A DNA stretch of 64,000 nt from an uncultured Bacilli bacterium (lineage in GTDB: Bacteria > Bacillota_I > Bacilli_A > RFN20 > CAG-288): contig CALVMW010000001.1 in NCBI GenBank assembly GCA_944349335.1, forward strand, positions 741,671 to 805,670, given 5' to 3'. The translations under genes and the position numbers were made by a program. Below are positions 30,417 to 38,295 of the stretch, in pieces. Positions within the stretch are counted from its first letter, which is position 1. Each line of letters opens with the position of its first letter. The notes under the pieces were generated by a model. It saw only the letters and a program-made list of their open reading frames with translations. It was not told where the DNA came from and did not search any database.

Positions 30417-31518
30417 AAGAGGAAGAAAGTTTTTTGCGACCTGTATCGATTTTATAATCCTTTTTGTTTTGTCTTTCATTTTATATGGTTTATCTGATCT
30501 AGTTTTAACTTCTCTTCCTATTTATCAAGAAGTTCAACGTCAAAATGCGGATAGTTTAAATTCTCTATATCAAATAGTTAGTGATTCTGGTCTTAGTATC
30601 TATAGGGATTCACATCTTTTAACTAGTGATGAAATGAGTAGTAGGCAAGTAAAAAATCTTGTATATACTACAATTTTAGACGTAAAAGACAAAGAAGAAA
30701 TTTCAACTACAATTTATGAAGATGCTAGTATTATTACTGATGATACGGACGGTTTATATCATTACTATGTTACTTTCAAAGAAGATAATGTTGATAAATT
30801 CGCTAGCATTGGTGGATATGGAAAAGAATATTATTATGATAGTGTTTTAAATAATAGTGAGTACTTTATTTATAATGATTTACCATACTTAAAAGAGGAG
30901 TACGCTTTATCTATCGATCAATATTATATTAGTAATACGATGGAAGGAATGAGAGTATATGAGGAACTTATTTCATTTTTTACTGACTTGTTTGATCAAG
31001 GTAGAGAAGAATTAATTAATAATTATCAACCTTATTTAAATACATTAAATGAATTTGAAATAAATAGAGATATTCAATTAAATATGCGAGGAATAACTTT
31101 ATTATTTTCATATACTCTTTCTATCTTGATTCTTTATTTAATGTTCCCTTTAATATTTAAAGATGGTAAAACTCTTACTTTTAAGTTTATGAATATCGCT
31201 TATTGTACTATCGATGGTAATAAACCTGGTTTTTTAAATATTTTGATAAGGATGCTTTTTTCTTTGCTCTGTTATCTTTTTATTCCTTTTATTCAAGGAT
31301 TTTTTGTTTTTGGAAGCGAAGCTGTTTATTTGATGGATATATTAGTTATGGGATTTTATAACTTTTTCATCTCTTCTTGTTTCTCAGTAGGACTTTTACT
31401 TATCTCCGGTTTATTTGATCTTTTTAATAGGCATGGCATACATCAAACATTAGCAGAGCTTTGTTCTTTATTAGTAAGCAAAGATATGCAGGTCTTTGAG
31501 GGTAAAGATGGCAAGTAA
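30379..31518 (+). CDS. RDD-like membrane protein, diverged
   Basis: Membrane protein of 379 residues beginning at ATG 30379 (a TTG directly before it is in frame). N-terminal RGRKFFATCIDFIIL matches the first helix of the RDD family, where an Arg and Asp pair mark the segment. A ~190-residue polar, Tyr/Asp/Ser-rich stretch follows, then three or four hydrophobic segments from about residue 235, with FKFMNIAYCTIDGNKPG and RHGIHQTLAELCSLL where RDD proteins have the KT-G-L-VVD and RQ-LHD features. The big inserted domain between helix 1 and the rest is unusual and is predicted to face outside. Function unknown; RDD proteins are often suggested to be transporters. Confidence 0.7.
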   Translation: MKTSIYQNAAIVKRGRKFFATCIDFIILFVLSFILYGLSDLVLTSLPIYQEVQRQNADSLNSLYQIVSDSGLSIYRDSHLLTSDEMSSRQVKNLVYTTILDVKDKEEISTTIYEDASIITDDTDGLYHYYVTFKEDNVDKFASIGGYGKEYYYDSVLNNSEYFIYNDLPYLKEEYALSIDQYYISNTMEGMRVYEELISFFTDLFDQGREELINNYQPYLNTLNEFEINRDIQLNMRGITLLFSYTLSILILYLMFPLIFKDGKTLTFKFMNIAYCTIDGNKPGFLNILIRMLFSLLCYLFIPFIQGFFVFGSEAVYLMDILVMGFYNFFISSCFSVGLLLISGLFDLFNRHGIHQTLAELCSLLVSKDMQVFEGKDGK

Positions 31519-32407
31519 AGAATTGTATTATGAGAGAGTATCAGCTCCAAGAAGAATAGCCTCGACTCTTTTTGATTCCTTTTGTGCATTAGTTTTGACT
31601 CTCATTTTATTTTTTATTCTTTTTTATTCGGTTAATTCAACTGCTTCAATTAAGTATTTAGCTTCTCAAAGAGAAGATATTCTTCTTTCTTCTCATCTTT
31701 ATTATCAGGAAGATAACGAAGCTAATAATTATAAAGATTATGTTCTTTCTTTAGATGTAGATTATGATGAAAAATCATCTTTATTAGATGAAAGTTTAAG
31801 TTATTTTTATTCTGATTATTTAAAAGAAGAAGAAAGGTATTCTTCTTTAAAAGAAGAAGTTAGTTATCAAGGAATCAAGTTATTTGATAGTGGAGAAAGA
31901 GCTGAAATTAATGATGATTATGATGAAATTTATCTGAATTTTTATGAAGATGCTTTTGATACTAGTTTATCAATATTATATGAAGATGAAGATTATTTTA
32001 TTCCAACAAGGACAATATTTTGGATTTATGTAGCTTGCTTTTTATCTTCTTATGCTTTCAGCTTCTTTATTTTTTATTTTATTGTTCCTTTCGTTTTTTT
32101 AAGAAAGACGAAAAAAACATTTGGTATGCTTTTAACTAGAATCGCTATTCTAGGAGTAGATGGTTTTATTATTAGTAATAAGAAATTTGTTTTTAGATTT
32201 ATTTTCTTCTATTTTATTGAAGTTATACTATCTTTATTTACTTTCCTTATACCTTTATTAGTATCATTAGGTTTTTTAATCATGTCAAAATCAAGACAGA
32301 CACTTCATGATTATGTTTTTAATACTTATGCTGTTTCCTCAATCGGTGTAAAACTTTTTGCTAATAAGGCTCAATATCGATTATATTTAGAAAATAGTGA
32401 AAAATAA
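31508..32407 (+). CDS. RDD family membrane protein
   Basis: A 299-residue membrane protein with a clear RDD pattern: APRRIASTLFDSF at the first helix, KKTFGMLLTRIAILGVDGF in the middle and SRQTLHDYVFNTYAV at the end. As in the preceding protein, helix 1 (about 20-40) is separated from the other helices (from about 170) by a polar acidic region, here about 130 residues. The two genes are probably paralogues; they overlap by eleven bases. ATG 31508 is preceded by GAGGG within the upstream gene. Role unknown. It is the last gene before a convergent gene on the minus strand; only an all-A/T palindrome (32437-32458) lies at the junction. Confidence 0.82.
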   Translation: MASKELYYERVSAPRRIASTLFDSFCALVLTLILFFILFYSVNSTASIKYLASQREDILLSSHLYYQEDNEANNYKDYVLSLDVDYDEKSSLLDESLSYFYSDYLKEEERYSSLKEEVSYQGIKLFDSGERAEINDDYDEIYLNFYEDAFDTSLSILYEDEDYFIPTRTIFWIYVACFLSSYAFSFFIFYFIVPFVFLRKTKKTFGMLLTRIAILGVDGFIISNKKFVFRFIFFYFIEVILSLFTFLIPLLVSLGFLIMSKSRQTLHDYVFNTYAVSSIGVKLFANKAQYRLYLENSEK

Positions 32408-32451
32408 ATATTTATCACAAAATATAGAGATAAAAGAATATAAATAATTAT

Positions 32452-34473
32452 TTATATTAATGATTGTTTAGAATCACTAAATATTTTTTGATAATAGATA
32501 TAAGGGGCGCTGGAAATTAAAACTAAACCGATAATTATTAAAAGAGATAAGAGTACTTGTTGATAACTAAGAAGAGAGACAGCCACATTAATAGCATAAA
32601 AAGAAGTGATTGCTGAATTAATTAGAATAGTTAGTGGATAAGAAATGATTAGTGAAATAATAAAAGCAGATAAGATAAAAATGCCTATTTCTAATAGAGA
32701 GATTTCAACCTGTGTTTTGCTTTTCAATCCTAATAAACGAAGGTAATCGCTATCTAATTTTTCTGTTTTAATTTTAGATTCAAACATTACAAAGCATAAT
32801 ATAAAAGTAGAAATGAGTAATAGTATGAAGAAAGAGATTGAATAAGCTAAATAATAACTATCTCCAAATTGAGGGAATTGTTTATGTAGTAAATTTTGAA
32901 TAGAGTAGGCATCATTCTGTTCTAATTTAGCTAATGTTCTAACATCTTCTTTATCCATATCATTAGTAATGTATAAATTATAGGTGTAACCATACCATTT
33001 TATATTGAGTTCTTGATATTTTTGAGCTTGTTTTTGTGAGATAAAATTTACTGTCTGATAAGATGTAATATTGCTCCATGTGTCAAGTTCTTGTTCAAGT
33101 TTTTTAAGGTTTTCAGGAAGATCAGTATTATCCTGACCATTTTGAATTAGAAAATCAAGTAAAGGAGTATATCTATCAAAGTCAAATCCTGTATCTATAA
33201 CACCGGATATAACAACATCAAAAGCGATACTTGGTGGATGATTAGGAACTTGAATACGAGAATAAAGTTTTAAACCTATAACTTGTTCAGGAGAGCTAAT
33301 TTCATCTGCACTTATTATCAATCTATCTGATGTTTCAGTTTCTTCAAGAGTATCATATTTGTAACCAAAAGTATCTAATAAATAGAATTGATAGTCATTA
33401 ATCATAATTTCATTTTCTTTAGAAGGGAATTGACCAGCAAGCAGTTTATAGTTGGAAGGGAGATAAGATAAAGAATCGATAGCGATAGCAGAAGAATAGA
33501 CGCCATATCGATATACTCCTGGATCACGTGATAAAAGATTCATAGATAAATTATAAAAAGGAAGAGTTATTATTCCATAATTATTACCGATAACAGGAGT
33601 AAAATTAATATCTGTCTCATTTTGGAGGTTTCTTAAATCGTTATCATCAAAACCATGGTCGGGTTTTAAAGTTACATAATCATAATTCTTGATTAAATAA
33701 TTAGTTGTTACATCTTCTATGTTATAACGATAACTGCTATCGTTTATATTAAAAAATATAGTAGTTATAATCACTAAAATTAAAGAAAAGAGTGCTTTTT
33801 TTGTTGAAAAGAGATTTTTAAGAGCTATTTTTAATTTAAATATAAAGCTGAGATTATATATTTTACGAGTTGAAGAAATAACACTTTTATTTTCATTTCT
33901 TTGAGTAATAGTATTGTCGTTAACTTTTATAATACAAGCAGCATCTTGGTCAATTTTGCTTTCATCATCTGTTGTAATAATAATGGTTTTATCTGAACTT
34001 ATTTTTTTAATTAAAGAGTAGATTTCCTTATTTAATATTTCTTCATTAATAAATATTACTTCTGCATCTTTGACTAAAGCAGCTGTCAGTTTAACTTTGA
34101 AAAGTTCTTCTTTTGAAAGTTTATTTAATTTCTTTTTTAGTAAATTATTTACTCCAGTTATTTCACAAGCTGAAGAAATAATATTTTGTTTTTCGTCCTT
34201 TTTTATTTTTTGAATATCTAATAGCAATAAAAGATTATCTTTTACGTTTAATGAGAAAATTAAAGATTTGTCAGAAAGAAAATAAACTTTATTTAGATAG
34301 TCTTCGGCTTTTTCTTTTGATAATGATGAAAGATTTTCTTCATTATATGAAATATTAAGCTTATTATTACTATTCGGAATAAATGAAGATAAAATATTAT
34401 CACCAATTAAGTATGATATTCCAACTTTATCTAAAGAATAAAGATTGTTATTTATTTTAATTTTAAGATTCAT
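32452..34473 (-). CDS. FtsX/MacB-type permease fused to an ABC domain that has lost its ATP-binding motifs
   Basis: A 673-residue protein with start at 34473, seven bases after GAGAGG. Residues 1-190 align by eye with a LolD/MacB ATPase (compare the intact protein at 45476), but every nucleotide motif is changed. No Walker A lies at 19-30 (SYLIGDNILSSF). The signature LSGGQ reads LSKEE (119-123). Walker B reads VIFINEE (139-145), and the H-loop TH reads TD near 168. One helix follows at about 213-232, then a ~320-residue extracytoplasmic domain and three helices near the end, the FtsX/MacB topology. It is intact and uninterrupted, so probably a functional pseudo-ATPase rather than a pseudogene. 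It follows a 37-residue peptide gene by one base. Confidence 0.8.
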   Translation of the reverse strand: MNLKIKINNNLYSLDKVGISYLIGDNILSSFIPNSNNKLNISYNEENLSSLSKEKAEDYLNKVYFLSDKSLIFSLNVKDNLLLLLDIQKIKKDEKQNIISSACEITGVNNLLKKKLNKLSKEELFKVKLTAALVKDAEVIFINEEILNKEIYSLIKKISSDKTIIITTDDESKIDQDAACIIKVNDNTITQRNENKSVISSTRKIYNLSFIFKLKIALKNLFSTKKALFSLILVIITTIFFNINDSSYRYNIEDVTTNYLIKNYDYVTLKPDHGFDDNDLRNLQNETDINFTPVIGNNYGIITLPFYNLSMNLLSRDPGVYRYGVYSSAIAIDSLSYLPSNYKLLAGQFPSKENEIMINDYQFYLLDTFGYKYDTLEETETSDRLIISADEISSPEQVIGLKLYSRIQVPNHPPSIAFDVVISGVIDTGFDFDRYTPLLDFLIQNGQDNTDLPENLKKLEQELDTWSNITSYQTVNFISQKQAQKYQELNIKWYGYTYNLYITNDMDKEDVRTLAKLEQNDAYSIQNLLHKQFPQFGDSYYLAYSISFFILLLISTFILCFVMFESKIKTEKLDSDYLRLLGLKSKTQVEISLLEIGIFILSAFIISLIISYPLTILINSAITSFYAINVAVSLLSYQQVLLSLLIIIGLVLISSAPYIYYQKIFSDSKQSLI

Positions 34474-34474
34474 A

Positions 34475-34588
34475 TTAAATCCTCTCATAAGTAAAGCAGA
34501 GATTATTAATATTAGTTGTTATTTTTAAATTACTAAATGAAATAAGAAAAGAAGCTACAATTACTGCTGATTTAATATGTTTTTGCAT
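34475..34588 (-). CDS. 37-residue hydrophobic peptide, probably co-translated with the FtsX-type protein
   Basis: A short ORF with a very good ribosome site (AAGGAGG five or so bases before ATG 34588) and its own promoter (34632-34660). The stop codon TAA is one base from the ATG of the FtsX-type gene and within reach of its Shine-Dalgarno, so translation is probably coupled. The peptide begins MQKHIKSAVIVASFLISF: two basic residues and a hydrophobic core like a short signal peptide, followed by a polar tail of about 19 residues with a single Cys near the end. No double-Gly leader is seen. It could be a secreted signal or bacteriocin-like peptide, a membrane partner, or a leader peptide; the sequence does not decide. 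Confidence 0.6.
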   Translation of the reverse strand: MQKHIKSAVIVASFLISFSNLKITTNINNLCFTYERI

Positions 34589-34631
34589 ATTATTAGTCCT
34601 CCTTTTTATTTAGTAATATTTTATTTTAATC

Positions 34632-34660
34632 ATTATATGATATTAATAATATTTAATCAA
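34632..34660 (-). promoter_or_regulatory. Promoter for the peptide/FtsX-type operon
   Basis: On the minus strand TTGATT (34660-34655), a 17-base gap and a perfect TATAAT (34637-34632). Predicted start near 34625, leaving a leader of about 37 bases. Confidence 0.7.
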
Positions 34661-34864
34661 GTGTAAAAAAACTAAATCACATTTATAAATAACTAGAGAA
34701 TTTATTTTGTTCAAAATAATTAATATGTAATTAGAAAAAATTATTGTATTTATTGCAAATTTTCAAATTGTTTTTCTTATTATTCTTATCCTTTTTATTT
34801 AGTAGTAATAATTAAAAATAAAGTTAAATAATAAGATATTTTAATTTTTATGGTTGATATTTAT
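34661..34864. other. AT-rich divergent intergenic region
   Basis: About 200 bases of almost pure A/T between the minus-strand peptide operon and the plus-strand importer operon. No ORF with a ribosome site, no strong hairpin and no AGCGCT operator was found. Confidence 0.6.
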
Positions 34865-34873
34865 TGATATAAT
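34865..34873 (+). promoter_or_regulatory. Extended -10 promoter of the second sugar importer operon
   Basis: TGATATAAT, the same extended -10 as at 2660-2668. No convincing -35 is seen. It lies 25 bases before the ATG at 34898, which has CTAGGAG upstream. Confidence 0.55.
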
Positions 34874-34897
34874 TAAATAGTTACTAGGAGAAAGACG

Positions 34898-36343
34898 ATG
34901 GAAATAAAATTAGTAGCTTTAACAAAGAAATATCCCGGCGATGTTAAAAAGGGTATTAAAGATACAGTCGCTGTCGATAATCTTTCTATCGATATAAAGG
35001 ATGGTGAACTTTTAGGTTTATTAGGTCCTTCTGGTTGCGGTAAATCTACAACTTTATATATGATTGCAGGATTAAAAGATCCTACATCCGGTGAGATTTA
35101 TTTTGATGATGAAGATGTTACTGATTTAGAAGCAGAAAAAAGAGGTATCGGCTTAGTTTTCCAAAATTATGCTCTGTATCCTCATATGACAGTTTATAAA
35201 AATATCGCTTTCCCTTTAACAAATCTTAGAGTTAGCGCTCCTAAAAAAGCTTATAAGGCTCTTTCATATAAATTGATTCTTGACGTTATTTCAGATAGAG
35301 AAAGATTAAAAAAAGCAACTTTAAAAAGTGAAATAGATGGTAAGATAACTAAAGATAATGCGGCTTTATATATTGCTTATGAATATTCTATTTCAAAATA
35401 TTTAGCAAAGAAAATTTTCTCTTTAGGCCTTCATGATGATAATAATAAGGATAAAGTTGATGAATATAAAACTTATTTTGAAAAGAAATTACAAGAAGAA
35501 AAAGAAAAAATAAATAGTAAGCAAAAAAAGATCGATGATAATTTTGTTTATTTAGATGAAAATAATAATCCGCTTATTGTTAAAAGAAAATTGACAAAGG
35601 ATGAGATCGATAGATTGATTTTAGATGTCGCTAGATTAGTGCAGATCGATGAATATCTTGATCGTAAACCGGCGGAATTATCAGGTGGTCAGCAACAAAG
35701 AGTTGCAATCGCTCGAGCTTTGGTTAAAAAGCCGCGAGTTCTTCTTTTAGATGAGCCTCTTTCTAACTTAGATGCTCGTTTAAGAATTAAAACAAGAGAA
35801 GAGATTAAGAGAATACAAAGAGAGACCAATATCACTACTATTTTTGTTACTCATGATCAAGAAGAAGCCATGTCTATTTGTGATGATATTGTTGTTATGA
35901 AAGATGGTAAGATGATGCAATTTGGTGCTCCGCAAGATGTTTATAAGAATCCTTCTGATCTTTTTGTCGCTAAGTTTTTAGGTAATCCACCTATAAATGT
36001 TTTTAAAGGTTATATTAAGGATGATGCTGTTTTTATCGGTGATGAAAAGATCATGCATTTAGATCACAAAGAGAATTATCGTGATTGCTATGTTGGTATT
36101 CGTCCTGAAGCTTTTATTTTTGAACATGATAAAGAATATCATTTAACATTAAATATTGATTCTATCCAATCTACAGGTAAAGATACTTCACTTATTTGTT
36201 CTCATCCTCAATTTGTAGGTGATCAATTAAAAGTTGTCATTGATTCTGATTCTAATCCAGTTTTAGGAAAGAAAGATTTTGCTTTAAAGTATTCAAAAGT
36301 TTATCTTTTTGATATGAAAGATGAAAAGAGAATTGAGCTCTGA
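34898..36343 (+). CDS. MsmK/UgpC-type ABC ATPase with a helical insertion
   Basis: ATPase of a second sugar-type importer; 481 residues. Walker A GPSGCGKST, Q-loop FQNYALYP, signature LSGGQQQR, Walker B LLLLDEPLSNLD and H-loop THD are all intact, followed by an OB-type C-terminal domain. Between NIAFPL (about 105) and the signature (about 260) there are some 155 residues, where relatives have about 45. The roughly 110 extra residues are charged and helical (EKKLQEEKEKINSKQKK) and sit in the helical subdomain that contacts the permeases. The reading frame is continuous. The stop overlaps the next ATG (TGATG). No sugar specificity can be read from the sequence. Confidence 0.92.
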   Translation: MEIKLVALTKKYPGDVKKGIKDTVAVDNLSIDIKDGELLGLLGPSGCGKSTTLYMIAGLKDPTSGEIYFDDEDVTDLEAEKRGIGLVFQNYALYPHMTVYKNIAFPLTNLRVSAPKKAYKALSYKLILDVISDRERLKKATLKSEIDGKITKDNAALYIAYEYSISKYLAKKIFSLGLHDDNNKDKVDEYKTYFEKKLQEEKEKINSKQKKIDDNFVYLDENNNPLIVKRKLTKDEIDRLILDVARLVQIDEYLDRKPAELSGGQQQRVAIARALVKKPRVLLLDEPLSNLDARLRIKTREEIKRIQRETNITTIFVTHDQEEAMSICDDIVVMKDGKMMQFGAPQDVYKNPSDLFVAKFLGNPPINVFKGYIKDDAVFIGDEKIMHLDHKENYRDCYVGIRPEAFIFEHDKEYHLTLNIDSIQSTGKDTSLICSHPQFVGDQLKVVIDSDSNPVLGKKDFALKYSKVYLFDMKDEKRIEL

Positions 36344-37281
36344 TGGAAAGAAAAAATAATTATAAAGCGTGGTTATATCTCGCTCCTATCTTGATATTTA
36401 TCTTCCTTTTTACGATTTTCCCGATAATAAATACTTTTATTATCTCTTTTTTGAAAAATTATAATTATGCAACTGGAGCTAATGAAGGTTTCACTTTTGA
36501 GAATTATGGTTTAATTTTAGGTATTACCGAAAGAATACCGGGTGTAAGTGAATCAAAAATGCTTGATTTTATTCGCTATGCCTTACCTAACACTTTACTT
36601 ATTACTTTTGTGAGTGTTCCTATATCTGTTATTCTTGCGTTAGTTATTTCGATATTATTAAATAAGATTAAAGTTTTGCATGACTTATTCCAAACTATTT
36701 TCTTCCTCCCTTATGTTACTAATACGATTGCTGTCGGTATGGTTTTCGCTATTATTTTTTCTAATACTGGTTTATTTAATAATATTTTTGGTTTAGGAAA
36801 TGTAAATTGGGTTCAAGAAGGTTTAGGATCAACATGGGGCAAATGTATGTTTGTTCTCTGCCTTTATGTTATCTGGACCGGTCTACCTTTTAAAATACTT
36901 ATTTTCTCTTCTGCTCTTCATAATATTGATCAGCAGTATTATGATGCTGCTAGAATTGATGCTACTCCTAAATGGAAAACTGACTTGAAGATTGTTTTAC
37001 CTTTAATATCTCCCCAAATTTTATATATTACAATCACTTCATTTATTACTGGCTTTAAAGAGTATAATGCGATAATAGGTTTGTTTAATCGTTCATATAC
37101 GATCAATCCTAATGTTCATGATTTATATACTGTCGTCTACTATATATATGATCAGATCCAAGGTACTAATGGAACAAGGCATTTAGAATATGCAGCGGCT
37201 GGTGCTGTCGTTTTATTTGTTATTATTTTGATCTTTACTCTTATTCAAATGAAGGTTGCTAAAAAGAGGGTCCATTATTAA
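36343..37281 (+). CDS. Sugar-type ABC transporter permease (first)
   Basis: Membrane subunit of 312 residues with six hydrophobic segments. N-terminal KAWLYLAPILIFIFLFTIFP is the usual start of MalF/UgpA-type permeases. The EAA coupling loop YDAARIDATPKWKTDLKIVLP lies at about residues 204-225; the Gly after Asp in the common IDGA is Ala here. The start overlaps the ATPase stop and the stop overlaps the next start (TAATG), so the three genes are tightly coupled. Confidence 0.92.
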   Translation: MERKNNYKAWLYLAPILIFIFLFTIFPIINTFIISFLKNYNYATGANEGFTFENYGLILGITERIPGVSESKMLDFIRYALPNTLLITFVSVPISVILALVISILLNKIKVLHDLFQTIFFLPYVTNTIAVGMVFAIIFSNTGLFNNIFGLGNVNWVQEGLGSTWGKCMFVLCLYVIWTGLPFKILIFSSALHNIDQQYYDAARIDATPKWKTDLKIVLPLISPQILYITITSFITGFKEYNAIIGLFNRSYTINPNVHDLYTVVYYIYDQIQGTNGTRHLEYAAAGAVVLFVIILIFTLIQMKVAKKRVHY

Positions 37282-38243
37282 TGAAAGAATTAGAGATTAC
37301 TACTCATCTTACTTTAATCGTTCCAGGCAAAAATAGAAGCGTAAAAAATGCAGAAAAGCGCGATAAAATATTGCACGGCATATTTTTAGCGATAGTTTAT
37401 ATCTTTATAATTATTTTTGCTTTTGTTGTCCTTCTTCCTTTCTATTACATGATAGCCGCCTCTTTCATGGTAGAAGATCAATTAAATTCTGGTGCTTTCT
37501 TTCCGAGTCTCGCTAATATTTTTGAAACTATAGCTAATAACTATACTCATACAATATCTAATCCTTCTTTCCCTTATGGCGAATTATTGCTAAATACTTT
37601 AATAGTTGGTATCGTAACGACAGCAAGTAGCCTTTTAGTTACAATCTTATCGGCTTTTGCTTTTGCTAAATTACATTTTAAAGGTAAAGAAGTTCTTTTT
37701 ACTATCTTCTTAGCGACTATGATGATACCAGGTGAAATGATGGCTATCACTAACTTTACAACGATGGCTAACTTAGGTTTTGTATCGGCAGATCAAAATA
37801 GACTACAAACGTATTTGGCTTTGATTTTGCCCTTTGTTTCTAATGTTTTCTATATTTATTTACTTAGGCAAACTTTTATGCAGATACCTAATGAGTTATA
37901 TCTCGCTAGTAAAGTTGATGGTAAGAGCGATTGGCAATATCTTTGGAAGGTTATGGTTCCTCTTTCTTCTTCGACTTTGATAACGATTTTTATTATGAAT
38001 TTTATTGAATCTTGGAACTCATATGTTTGGCCTAACCTTGTTATTTTAAATGATGATTATAATGTTTTATCGATCGCTTTAAGAAGTACGACTTTCCAAG
38101 TTTTAGAACATGAAGTTTGGCGCCCAGTTTATACTCAGCAGATGGCGGCTACGGTTTTGACGACAGTTCCTTTACTTCTTCTTTTCATTTTCTTTAGAAA
38201 GTATATTATGCGCGGTGTTGAAAGAGCAGGCATAAAAGGCTAA
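37281..38243 (+). CDS. Sugar-type ABC transporter permease (second)
   Basis: Membrane subunit of 320 residues (MalG/UgpE type). A 30-residue basic N-terminus precedes helix 1. The EAA loop LASKVDGKSDWQYLWKVMVPL is near residue 210, with Ser-Lys in place of the usual Ala-Met. It pairs with the preceding permease. The binding-protein gene follows after a 52-base gap that holds a weak hairpin (GCCAC with GTGGT near 38253-38271). Confidence 0.91.
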   Translation: MKELEITTHLTLIVPGKNRSVKNAEKRDKILHGIFLAIVYIFIIIFAFVVLLPFYYMIAASFMVEDQLNSGAFFPSLANIFETIANNYTHTISNPSFPYGELLLNTLIVGIVTTASSLLVTILSAFAFAKLHFKGKEVLFTIFLATMMIPGEMMAITNFTTMANLGFVSADQNRLQTYLALILPFVSNVFYIYLLRQTFMQIPNELYLASKVDGKSDWQYLWKVMVPLSSSTLITIFIMNFIESWNSYVWPNLVILNDDYNVLSIALRSTTFQVLEHEVWRPVYTQQMAATVLTTVPLLLLFIFFRKYIMRGVERAGIKG

Positions 38244-38295
38244 AATATAAATAGCCACTATTTTGTGTGGTAAGAAAAAAGGAGAAGAAAGAGAA

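Noticed and set aside
32437-32458. Perfect 22-base palindrome AATATAAATAATTATTTATATT at the convergent junction
   Set aside because: Made only of A and T with no loop and no T-run; it may help end transcription but cannot be called a terminator with confidence.
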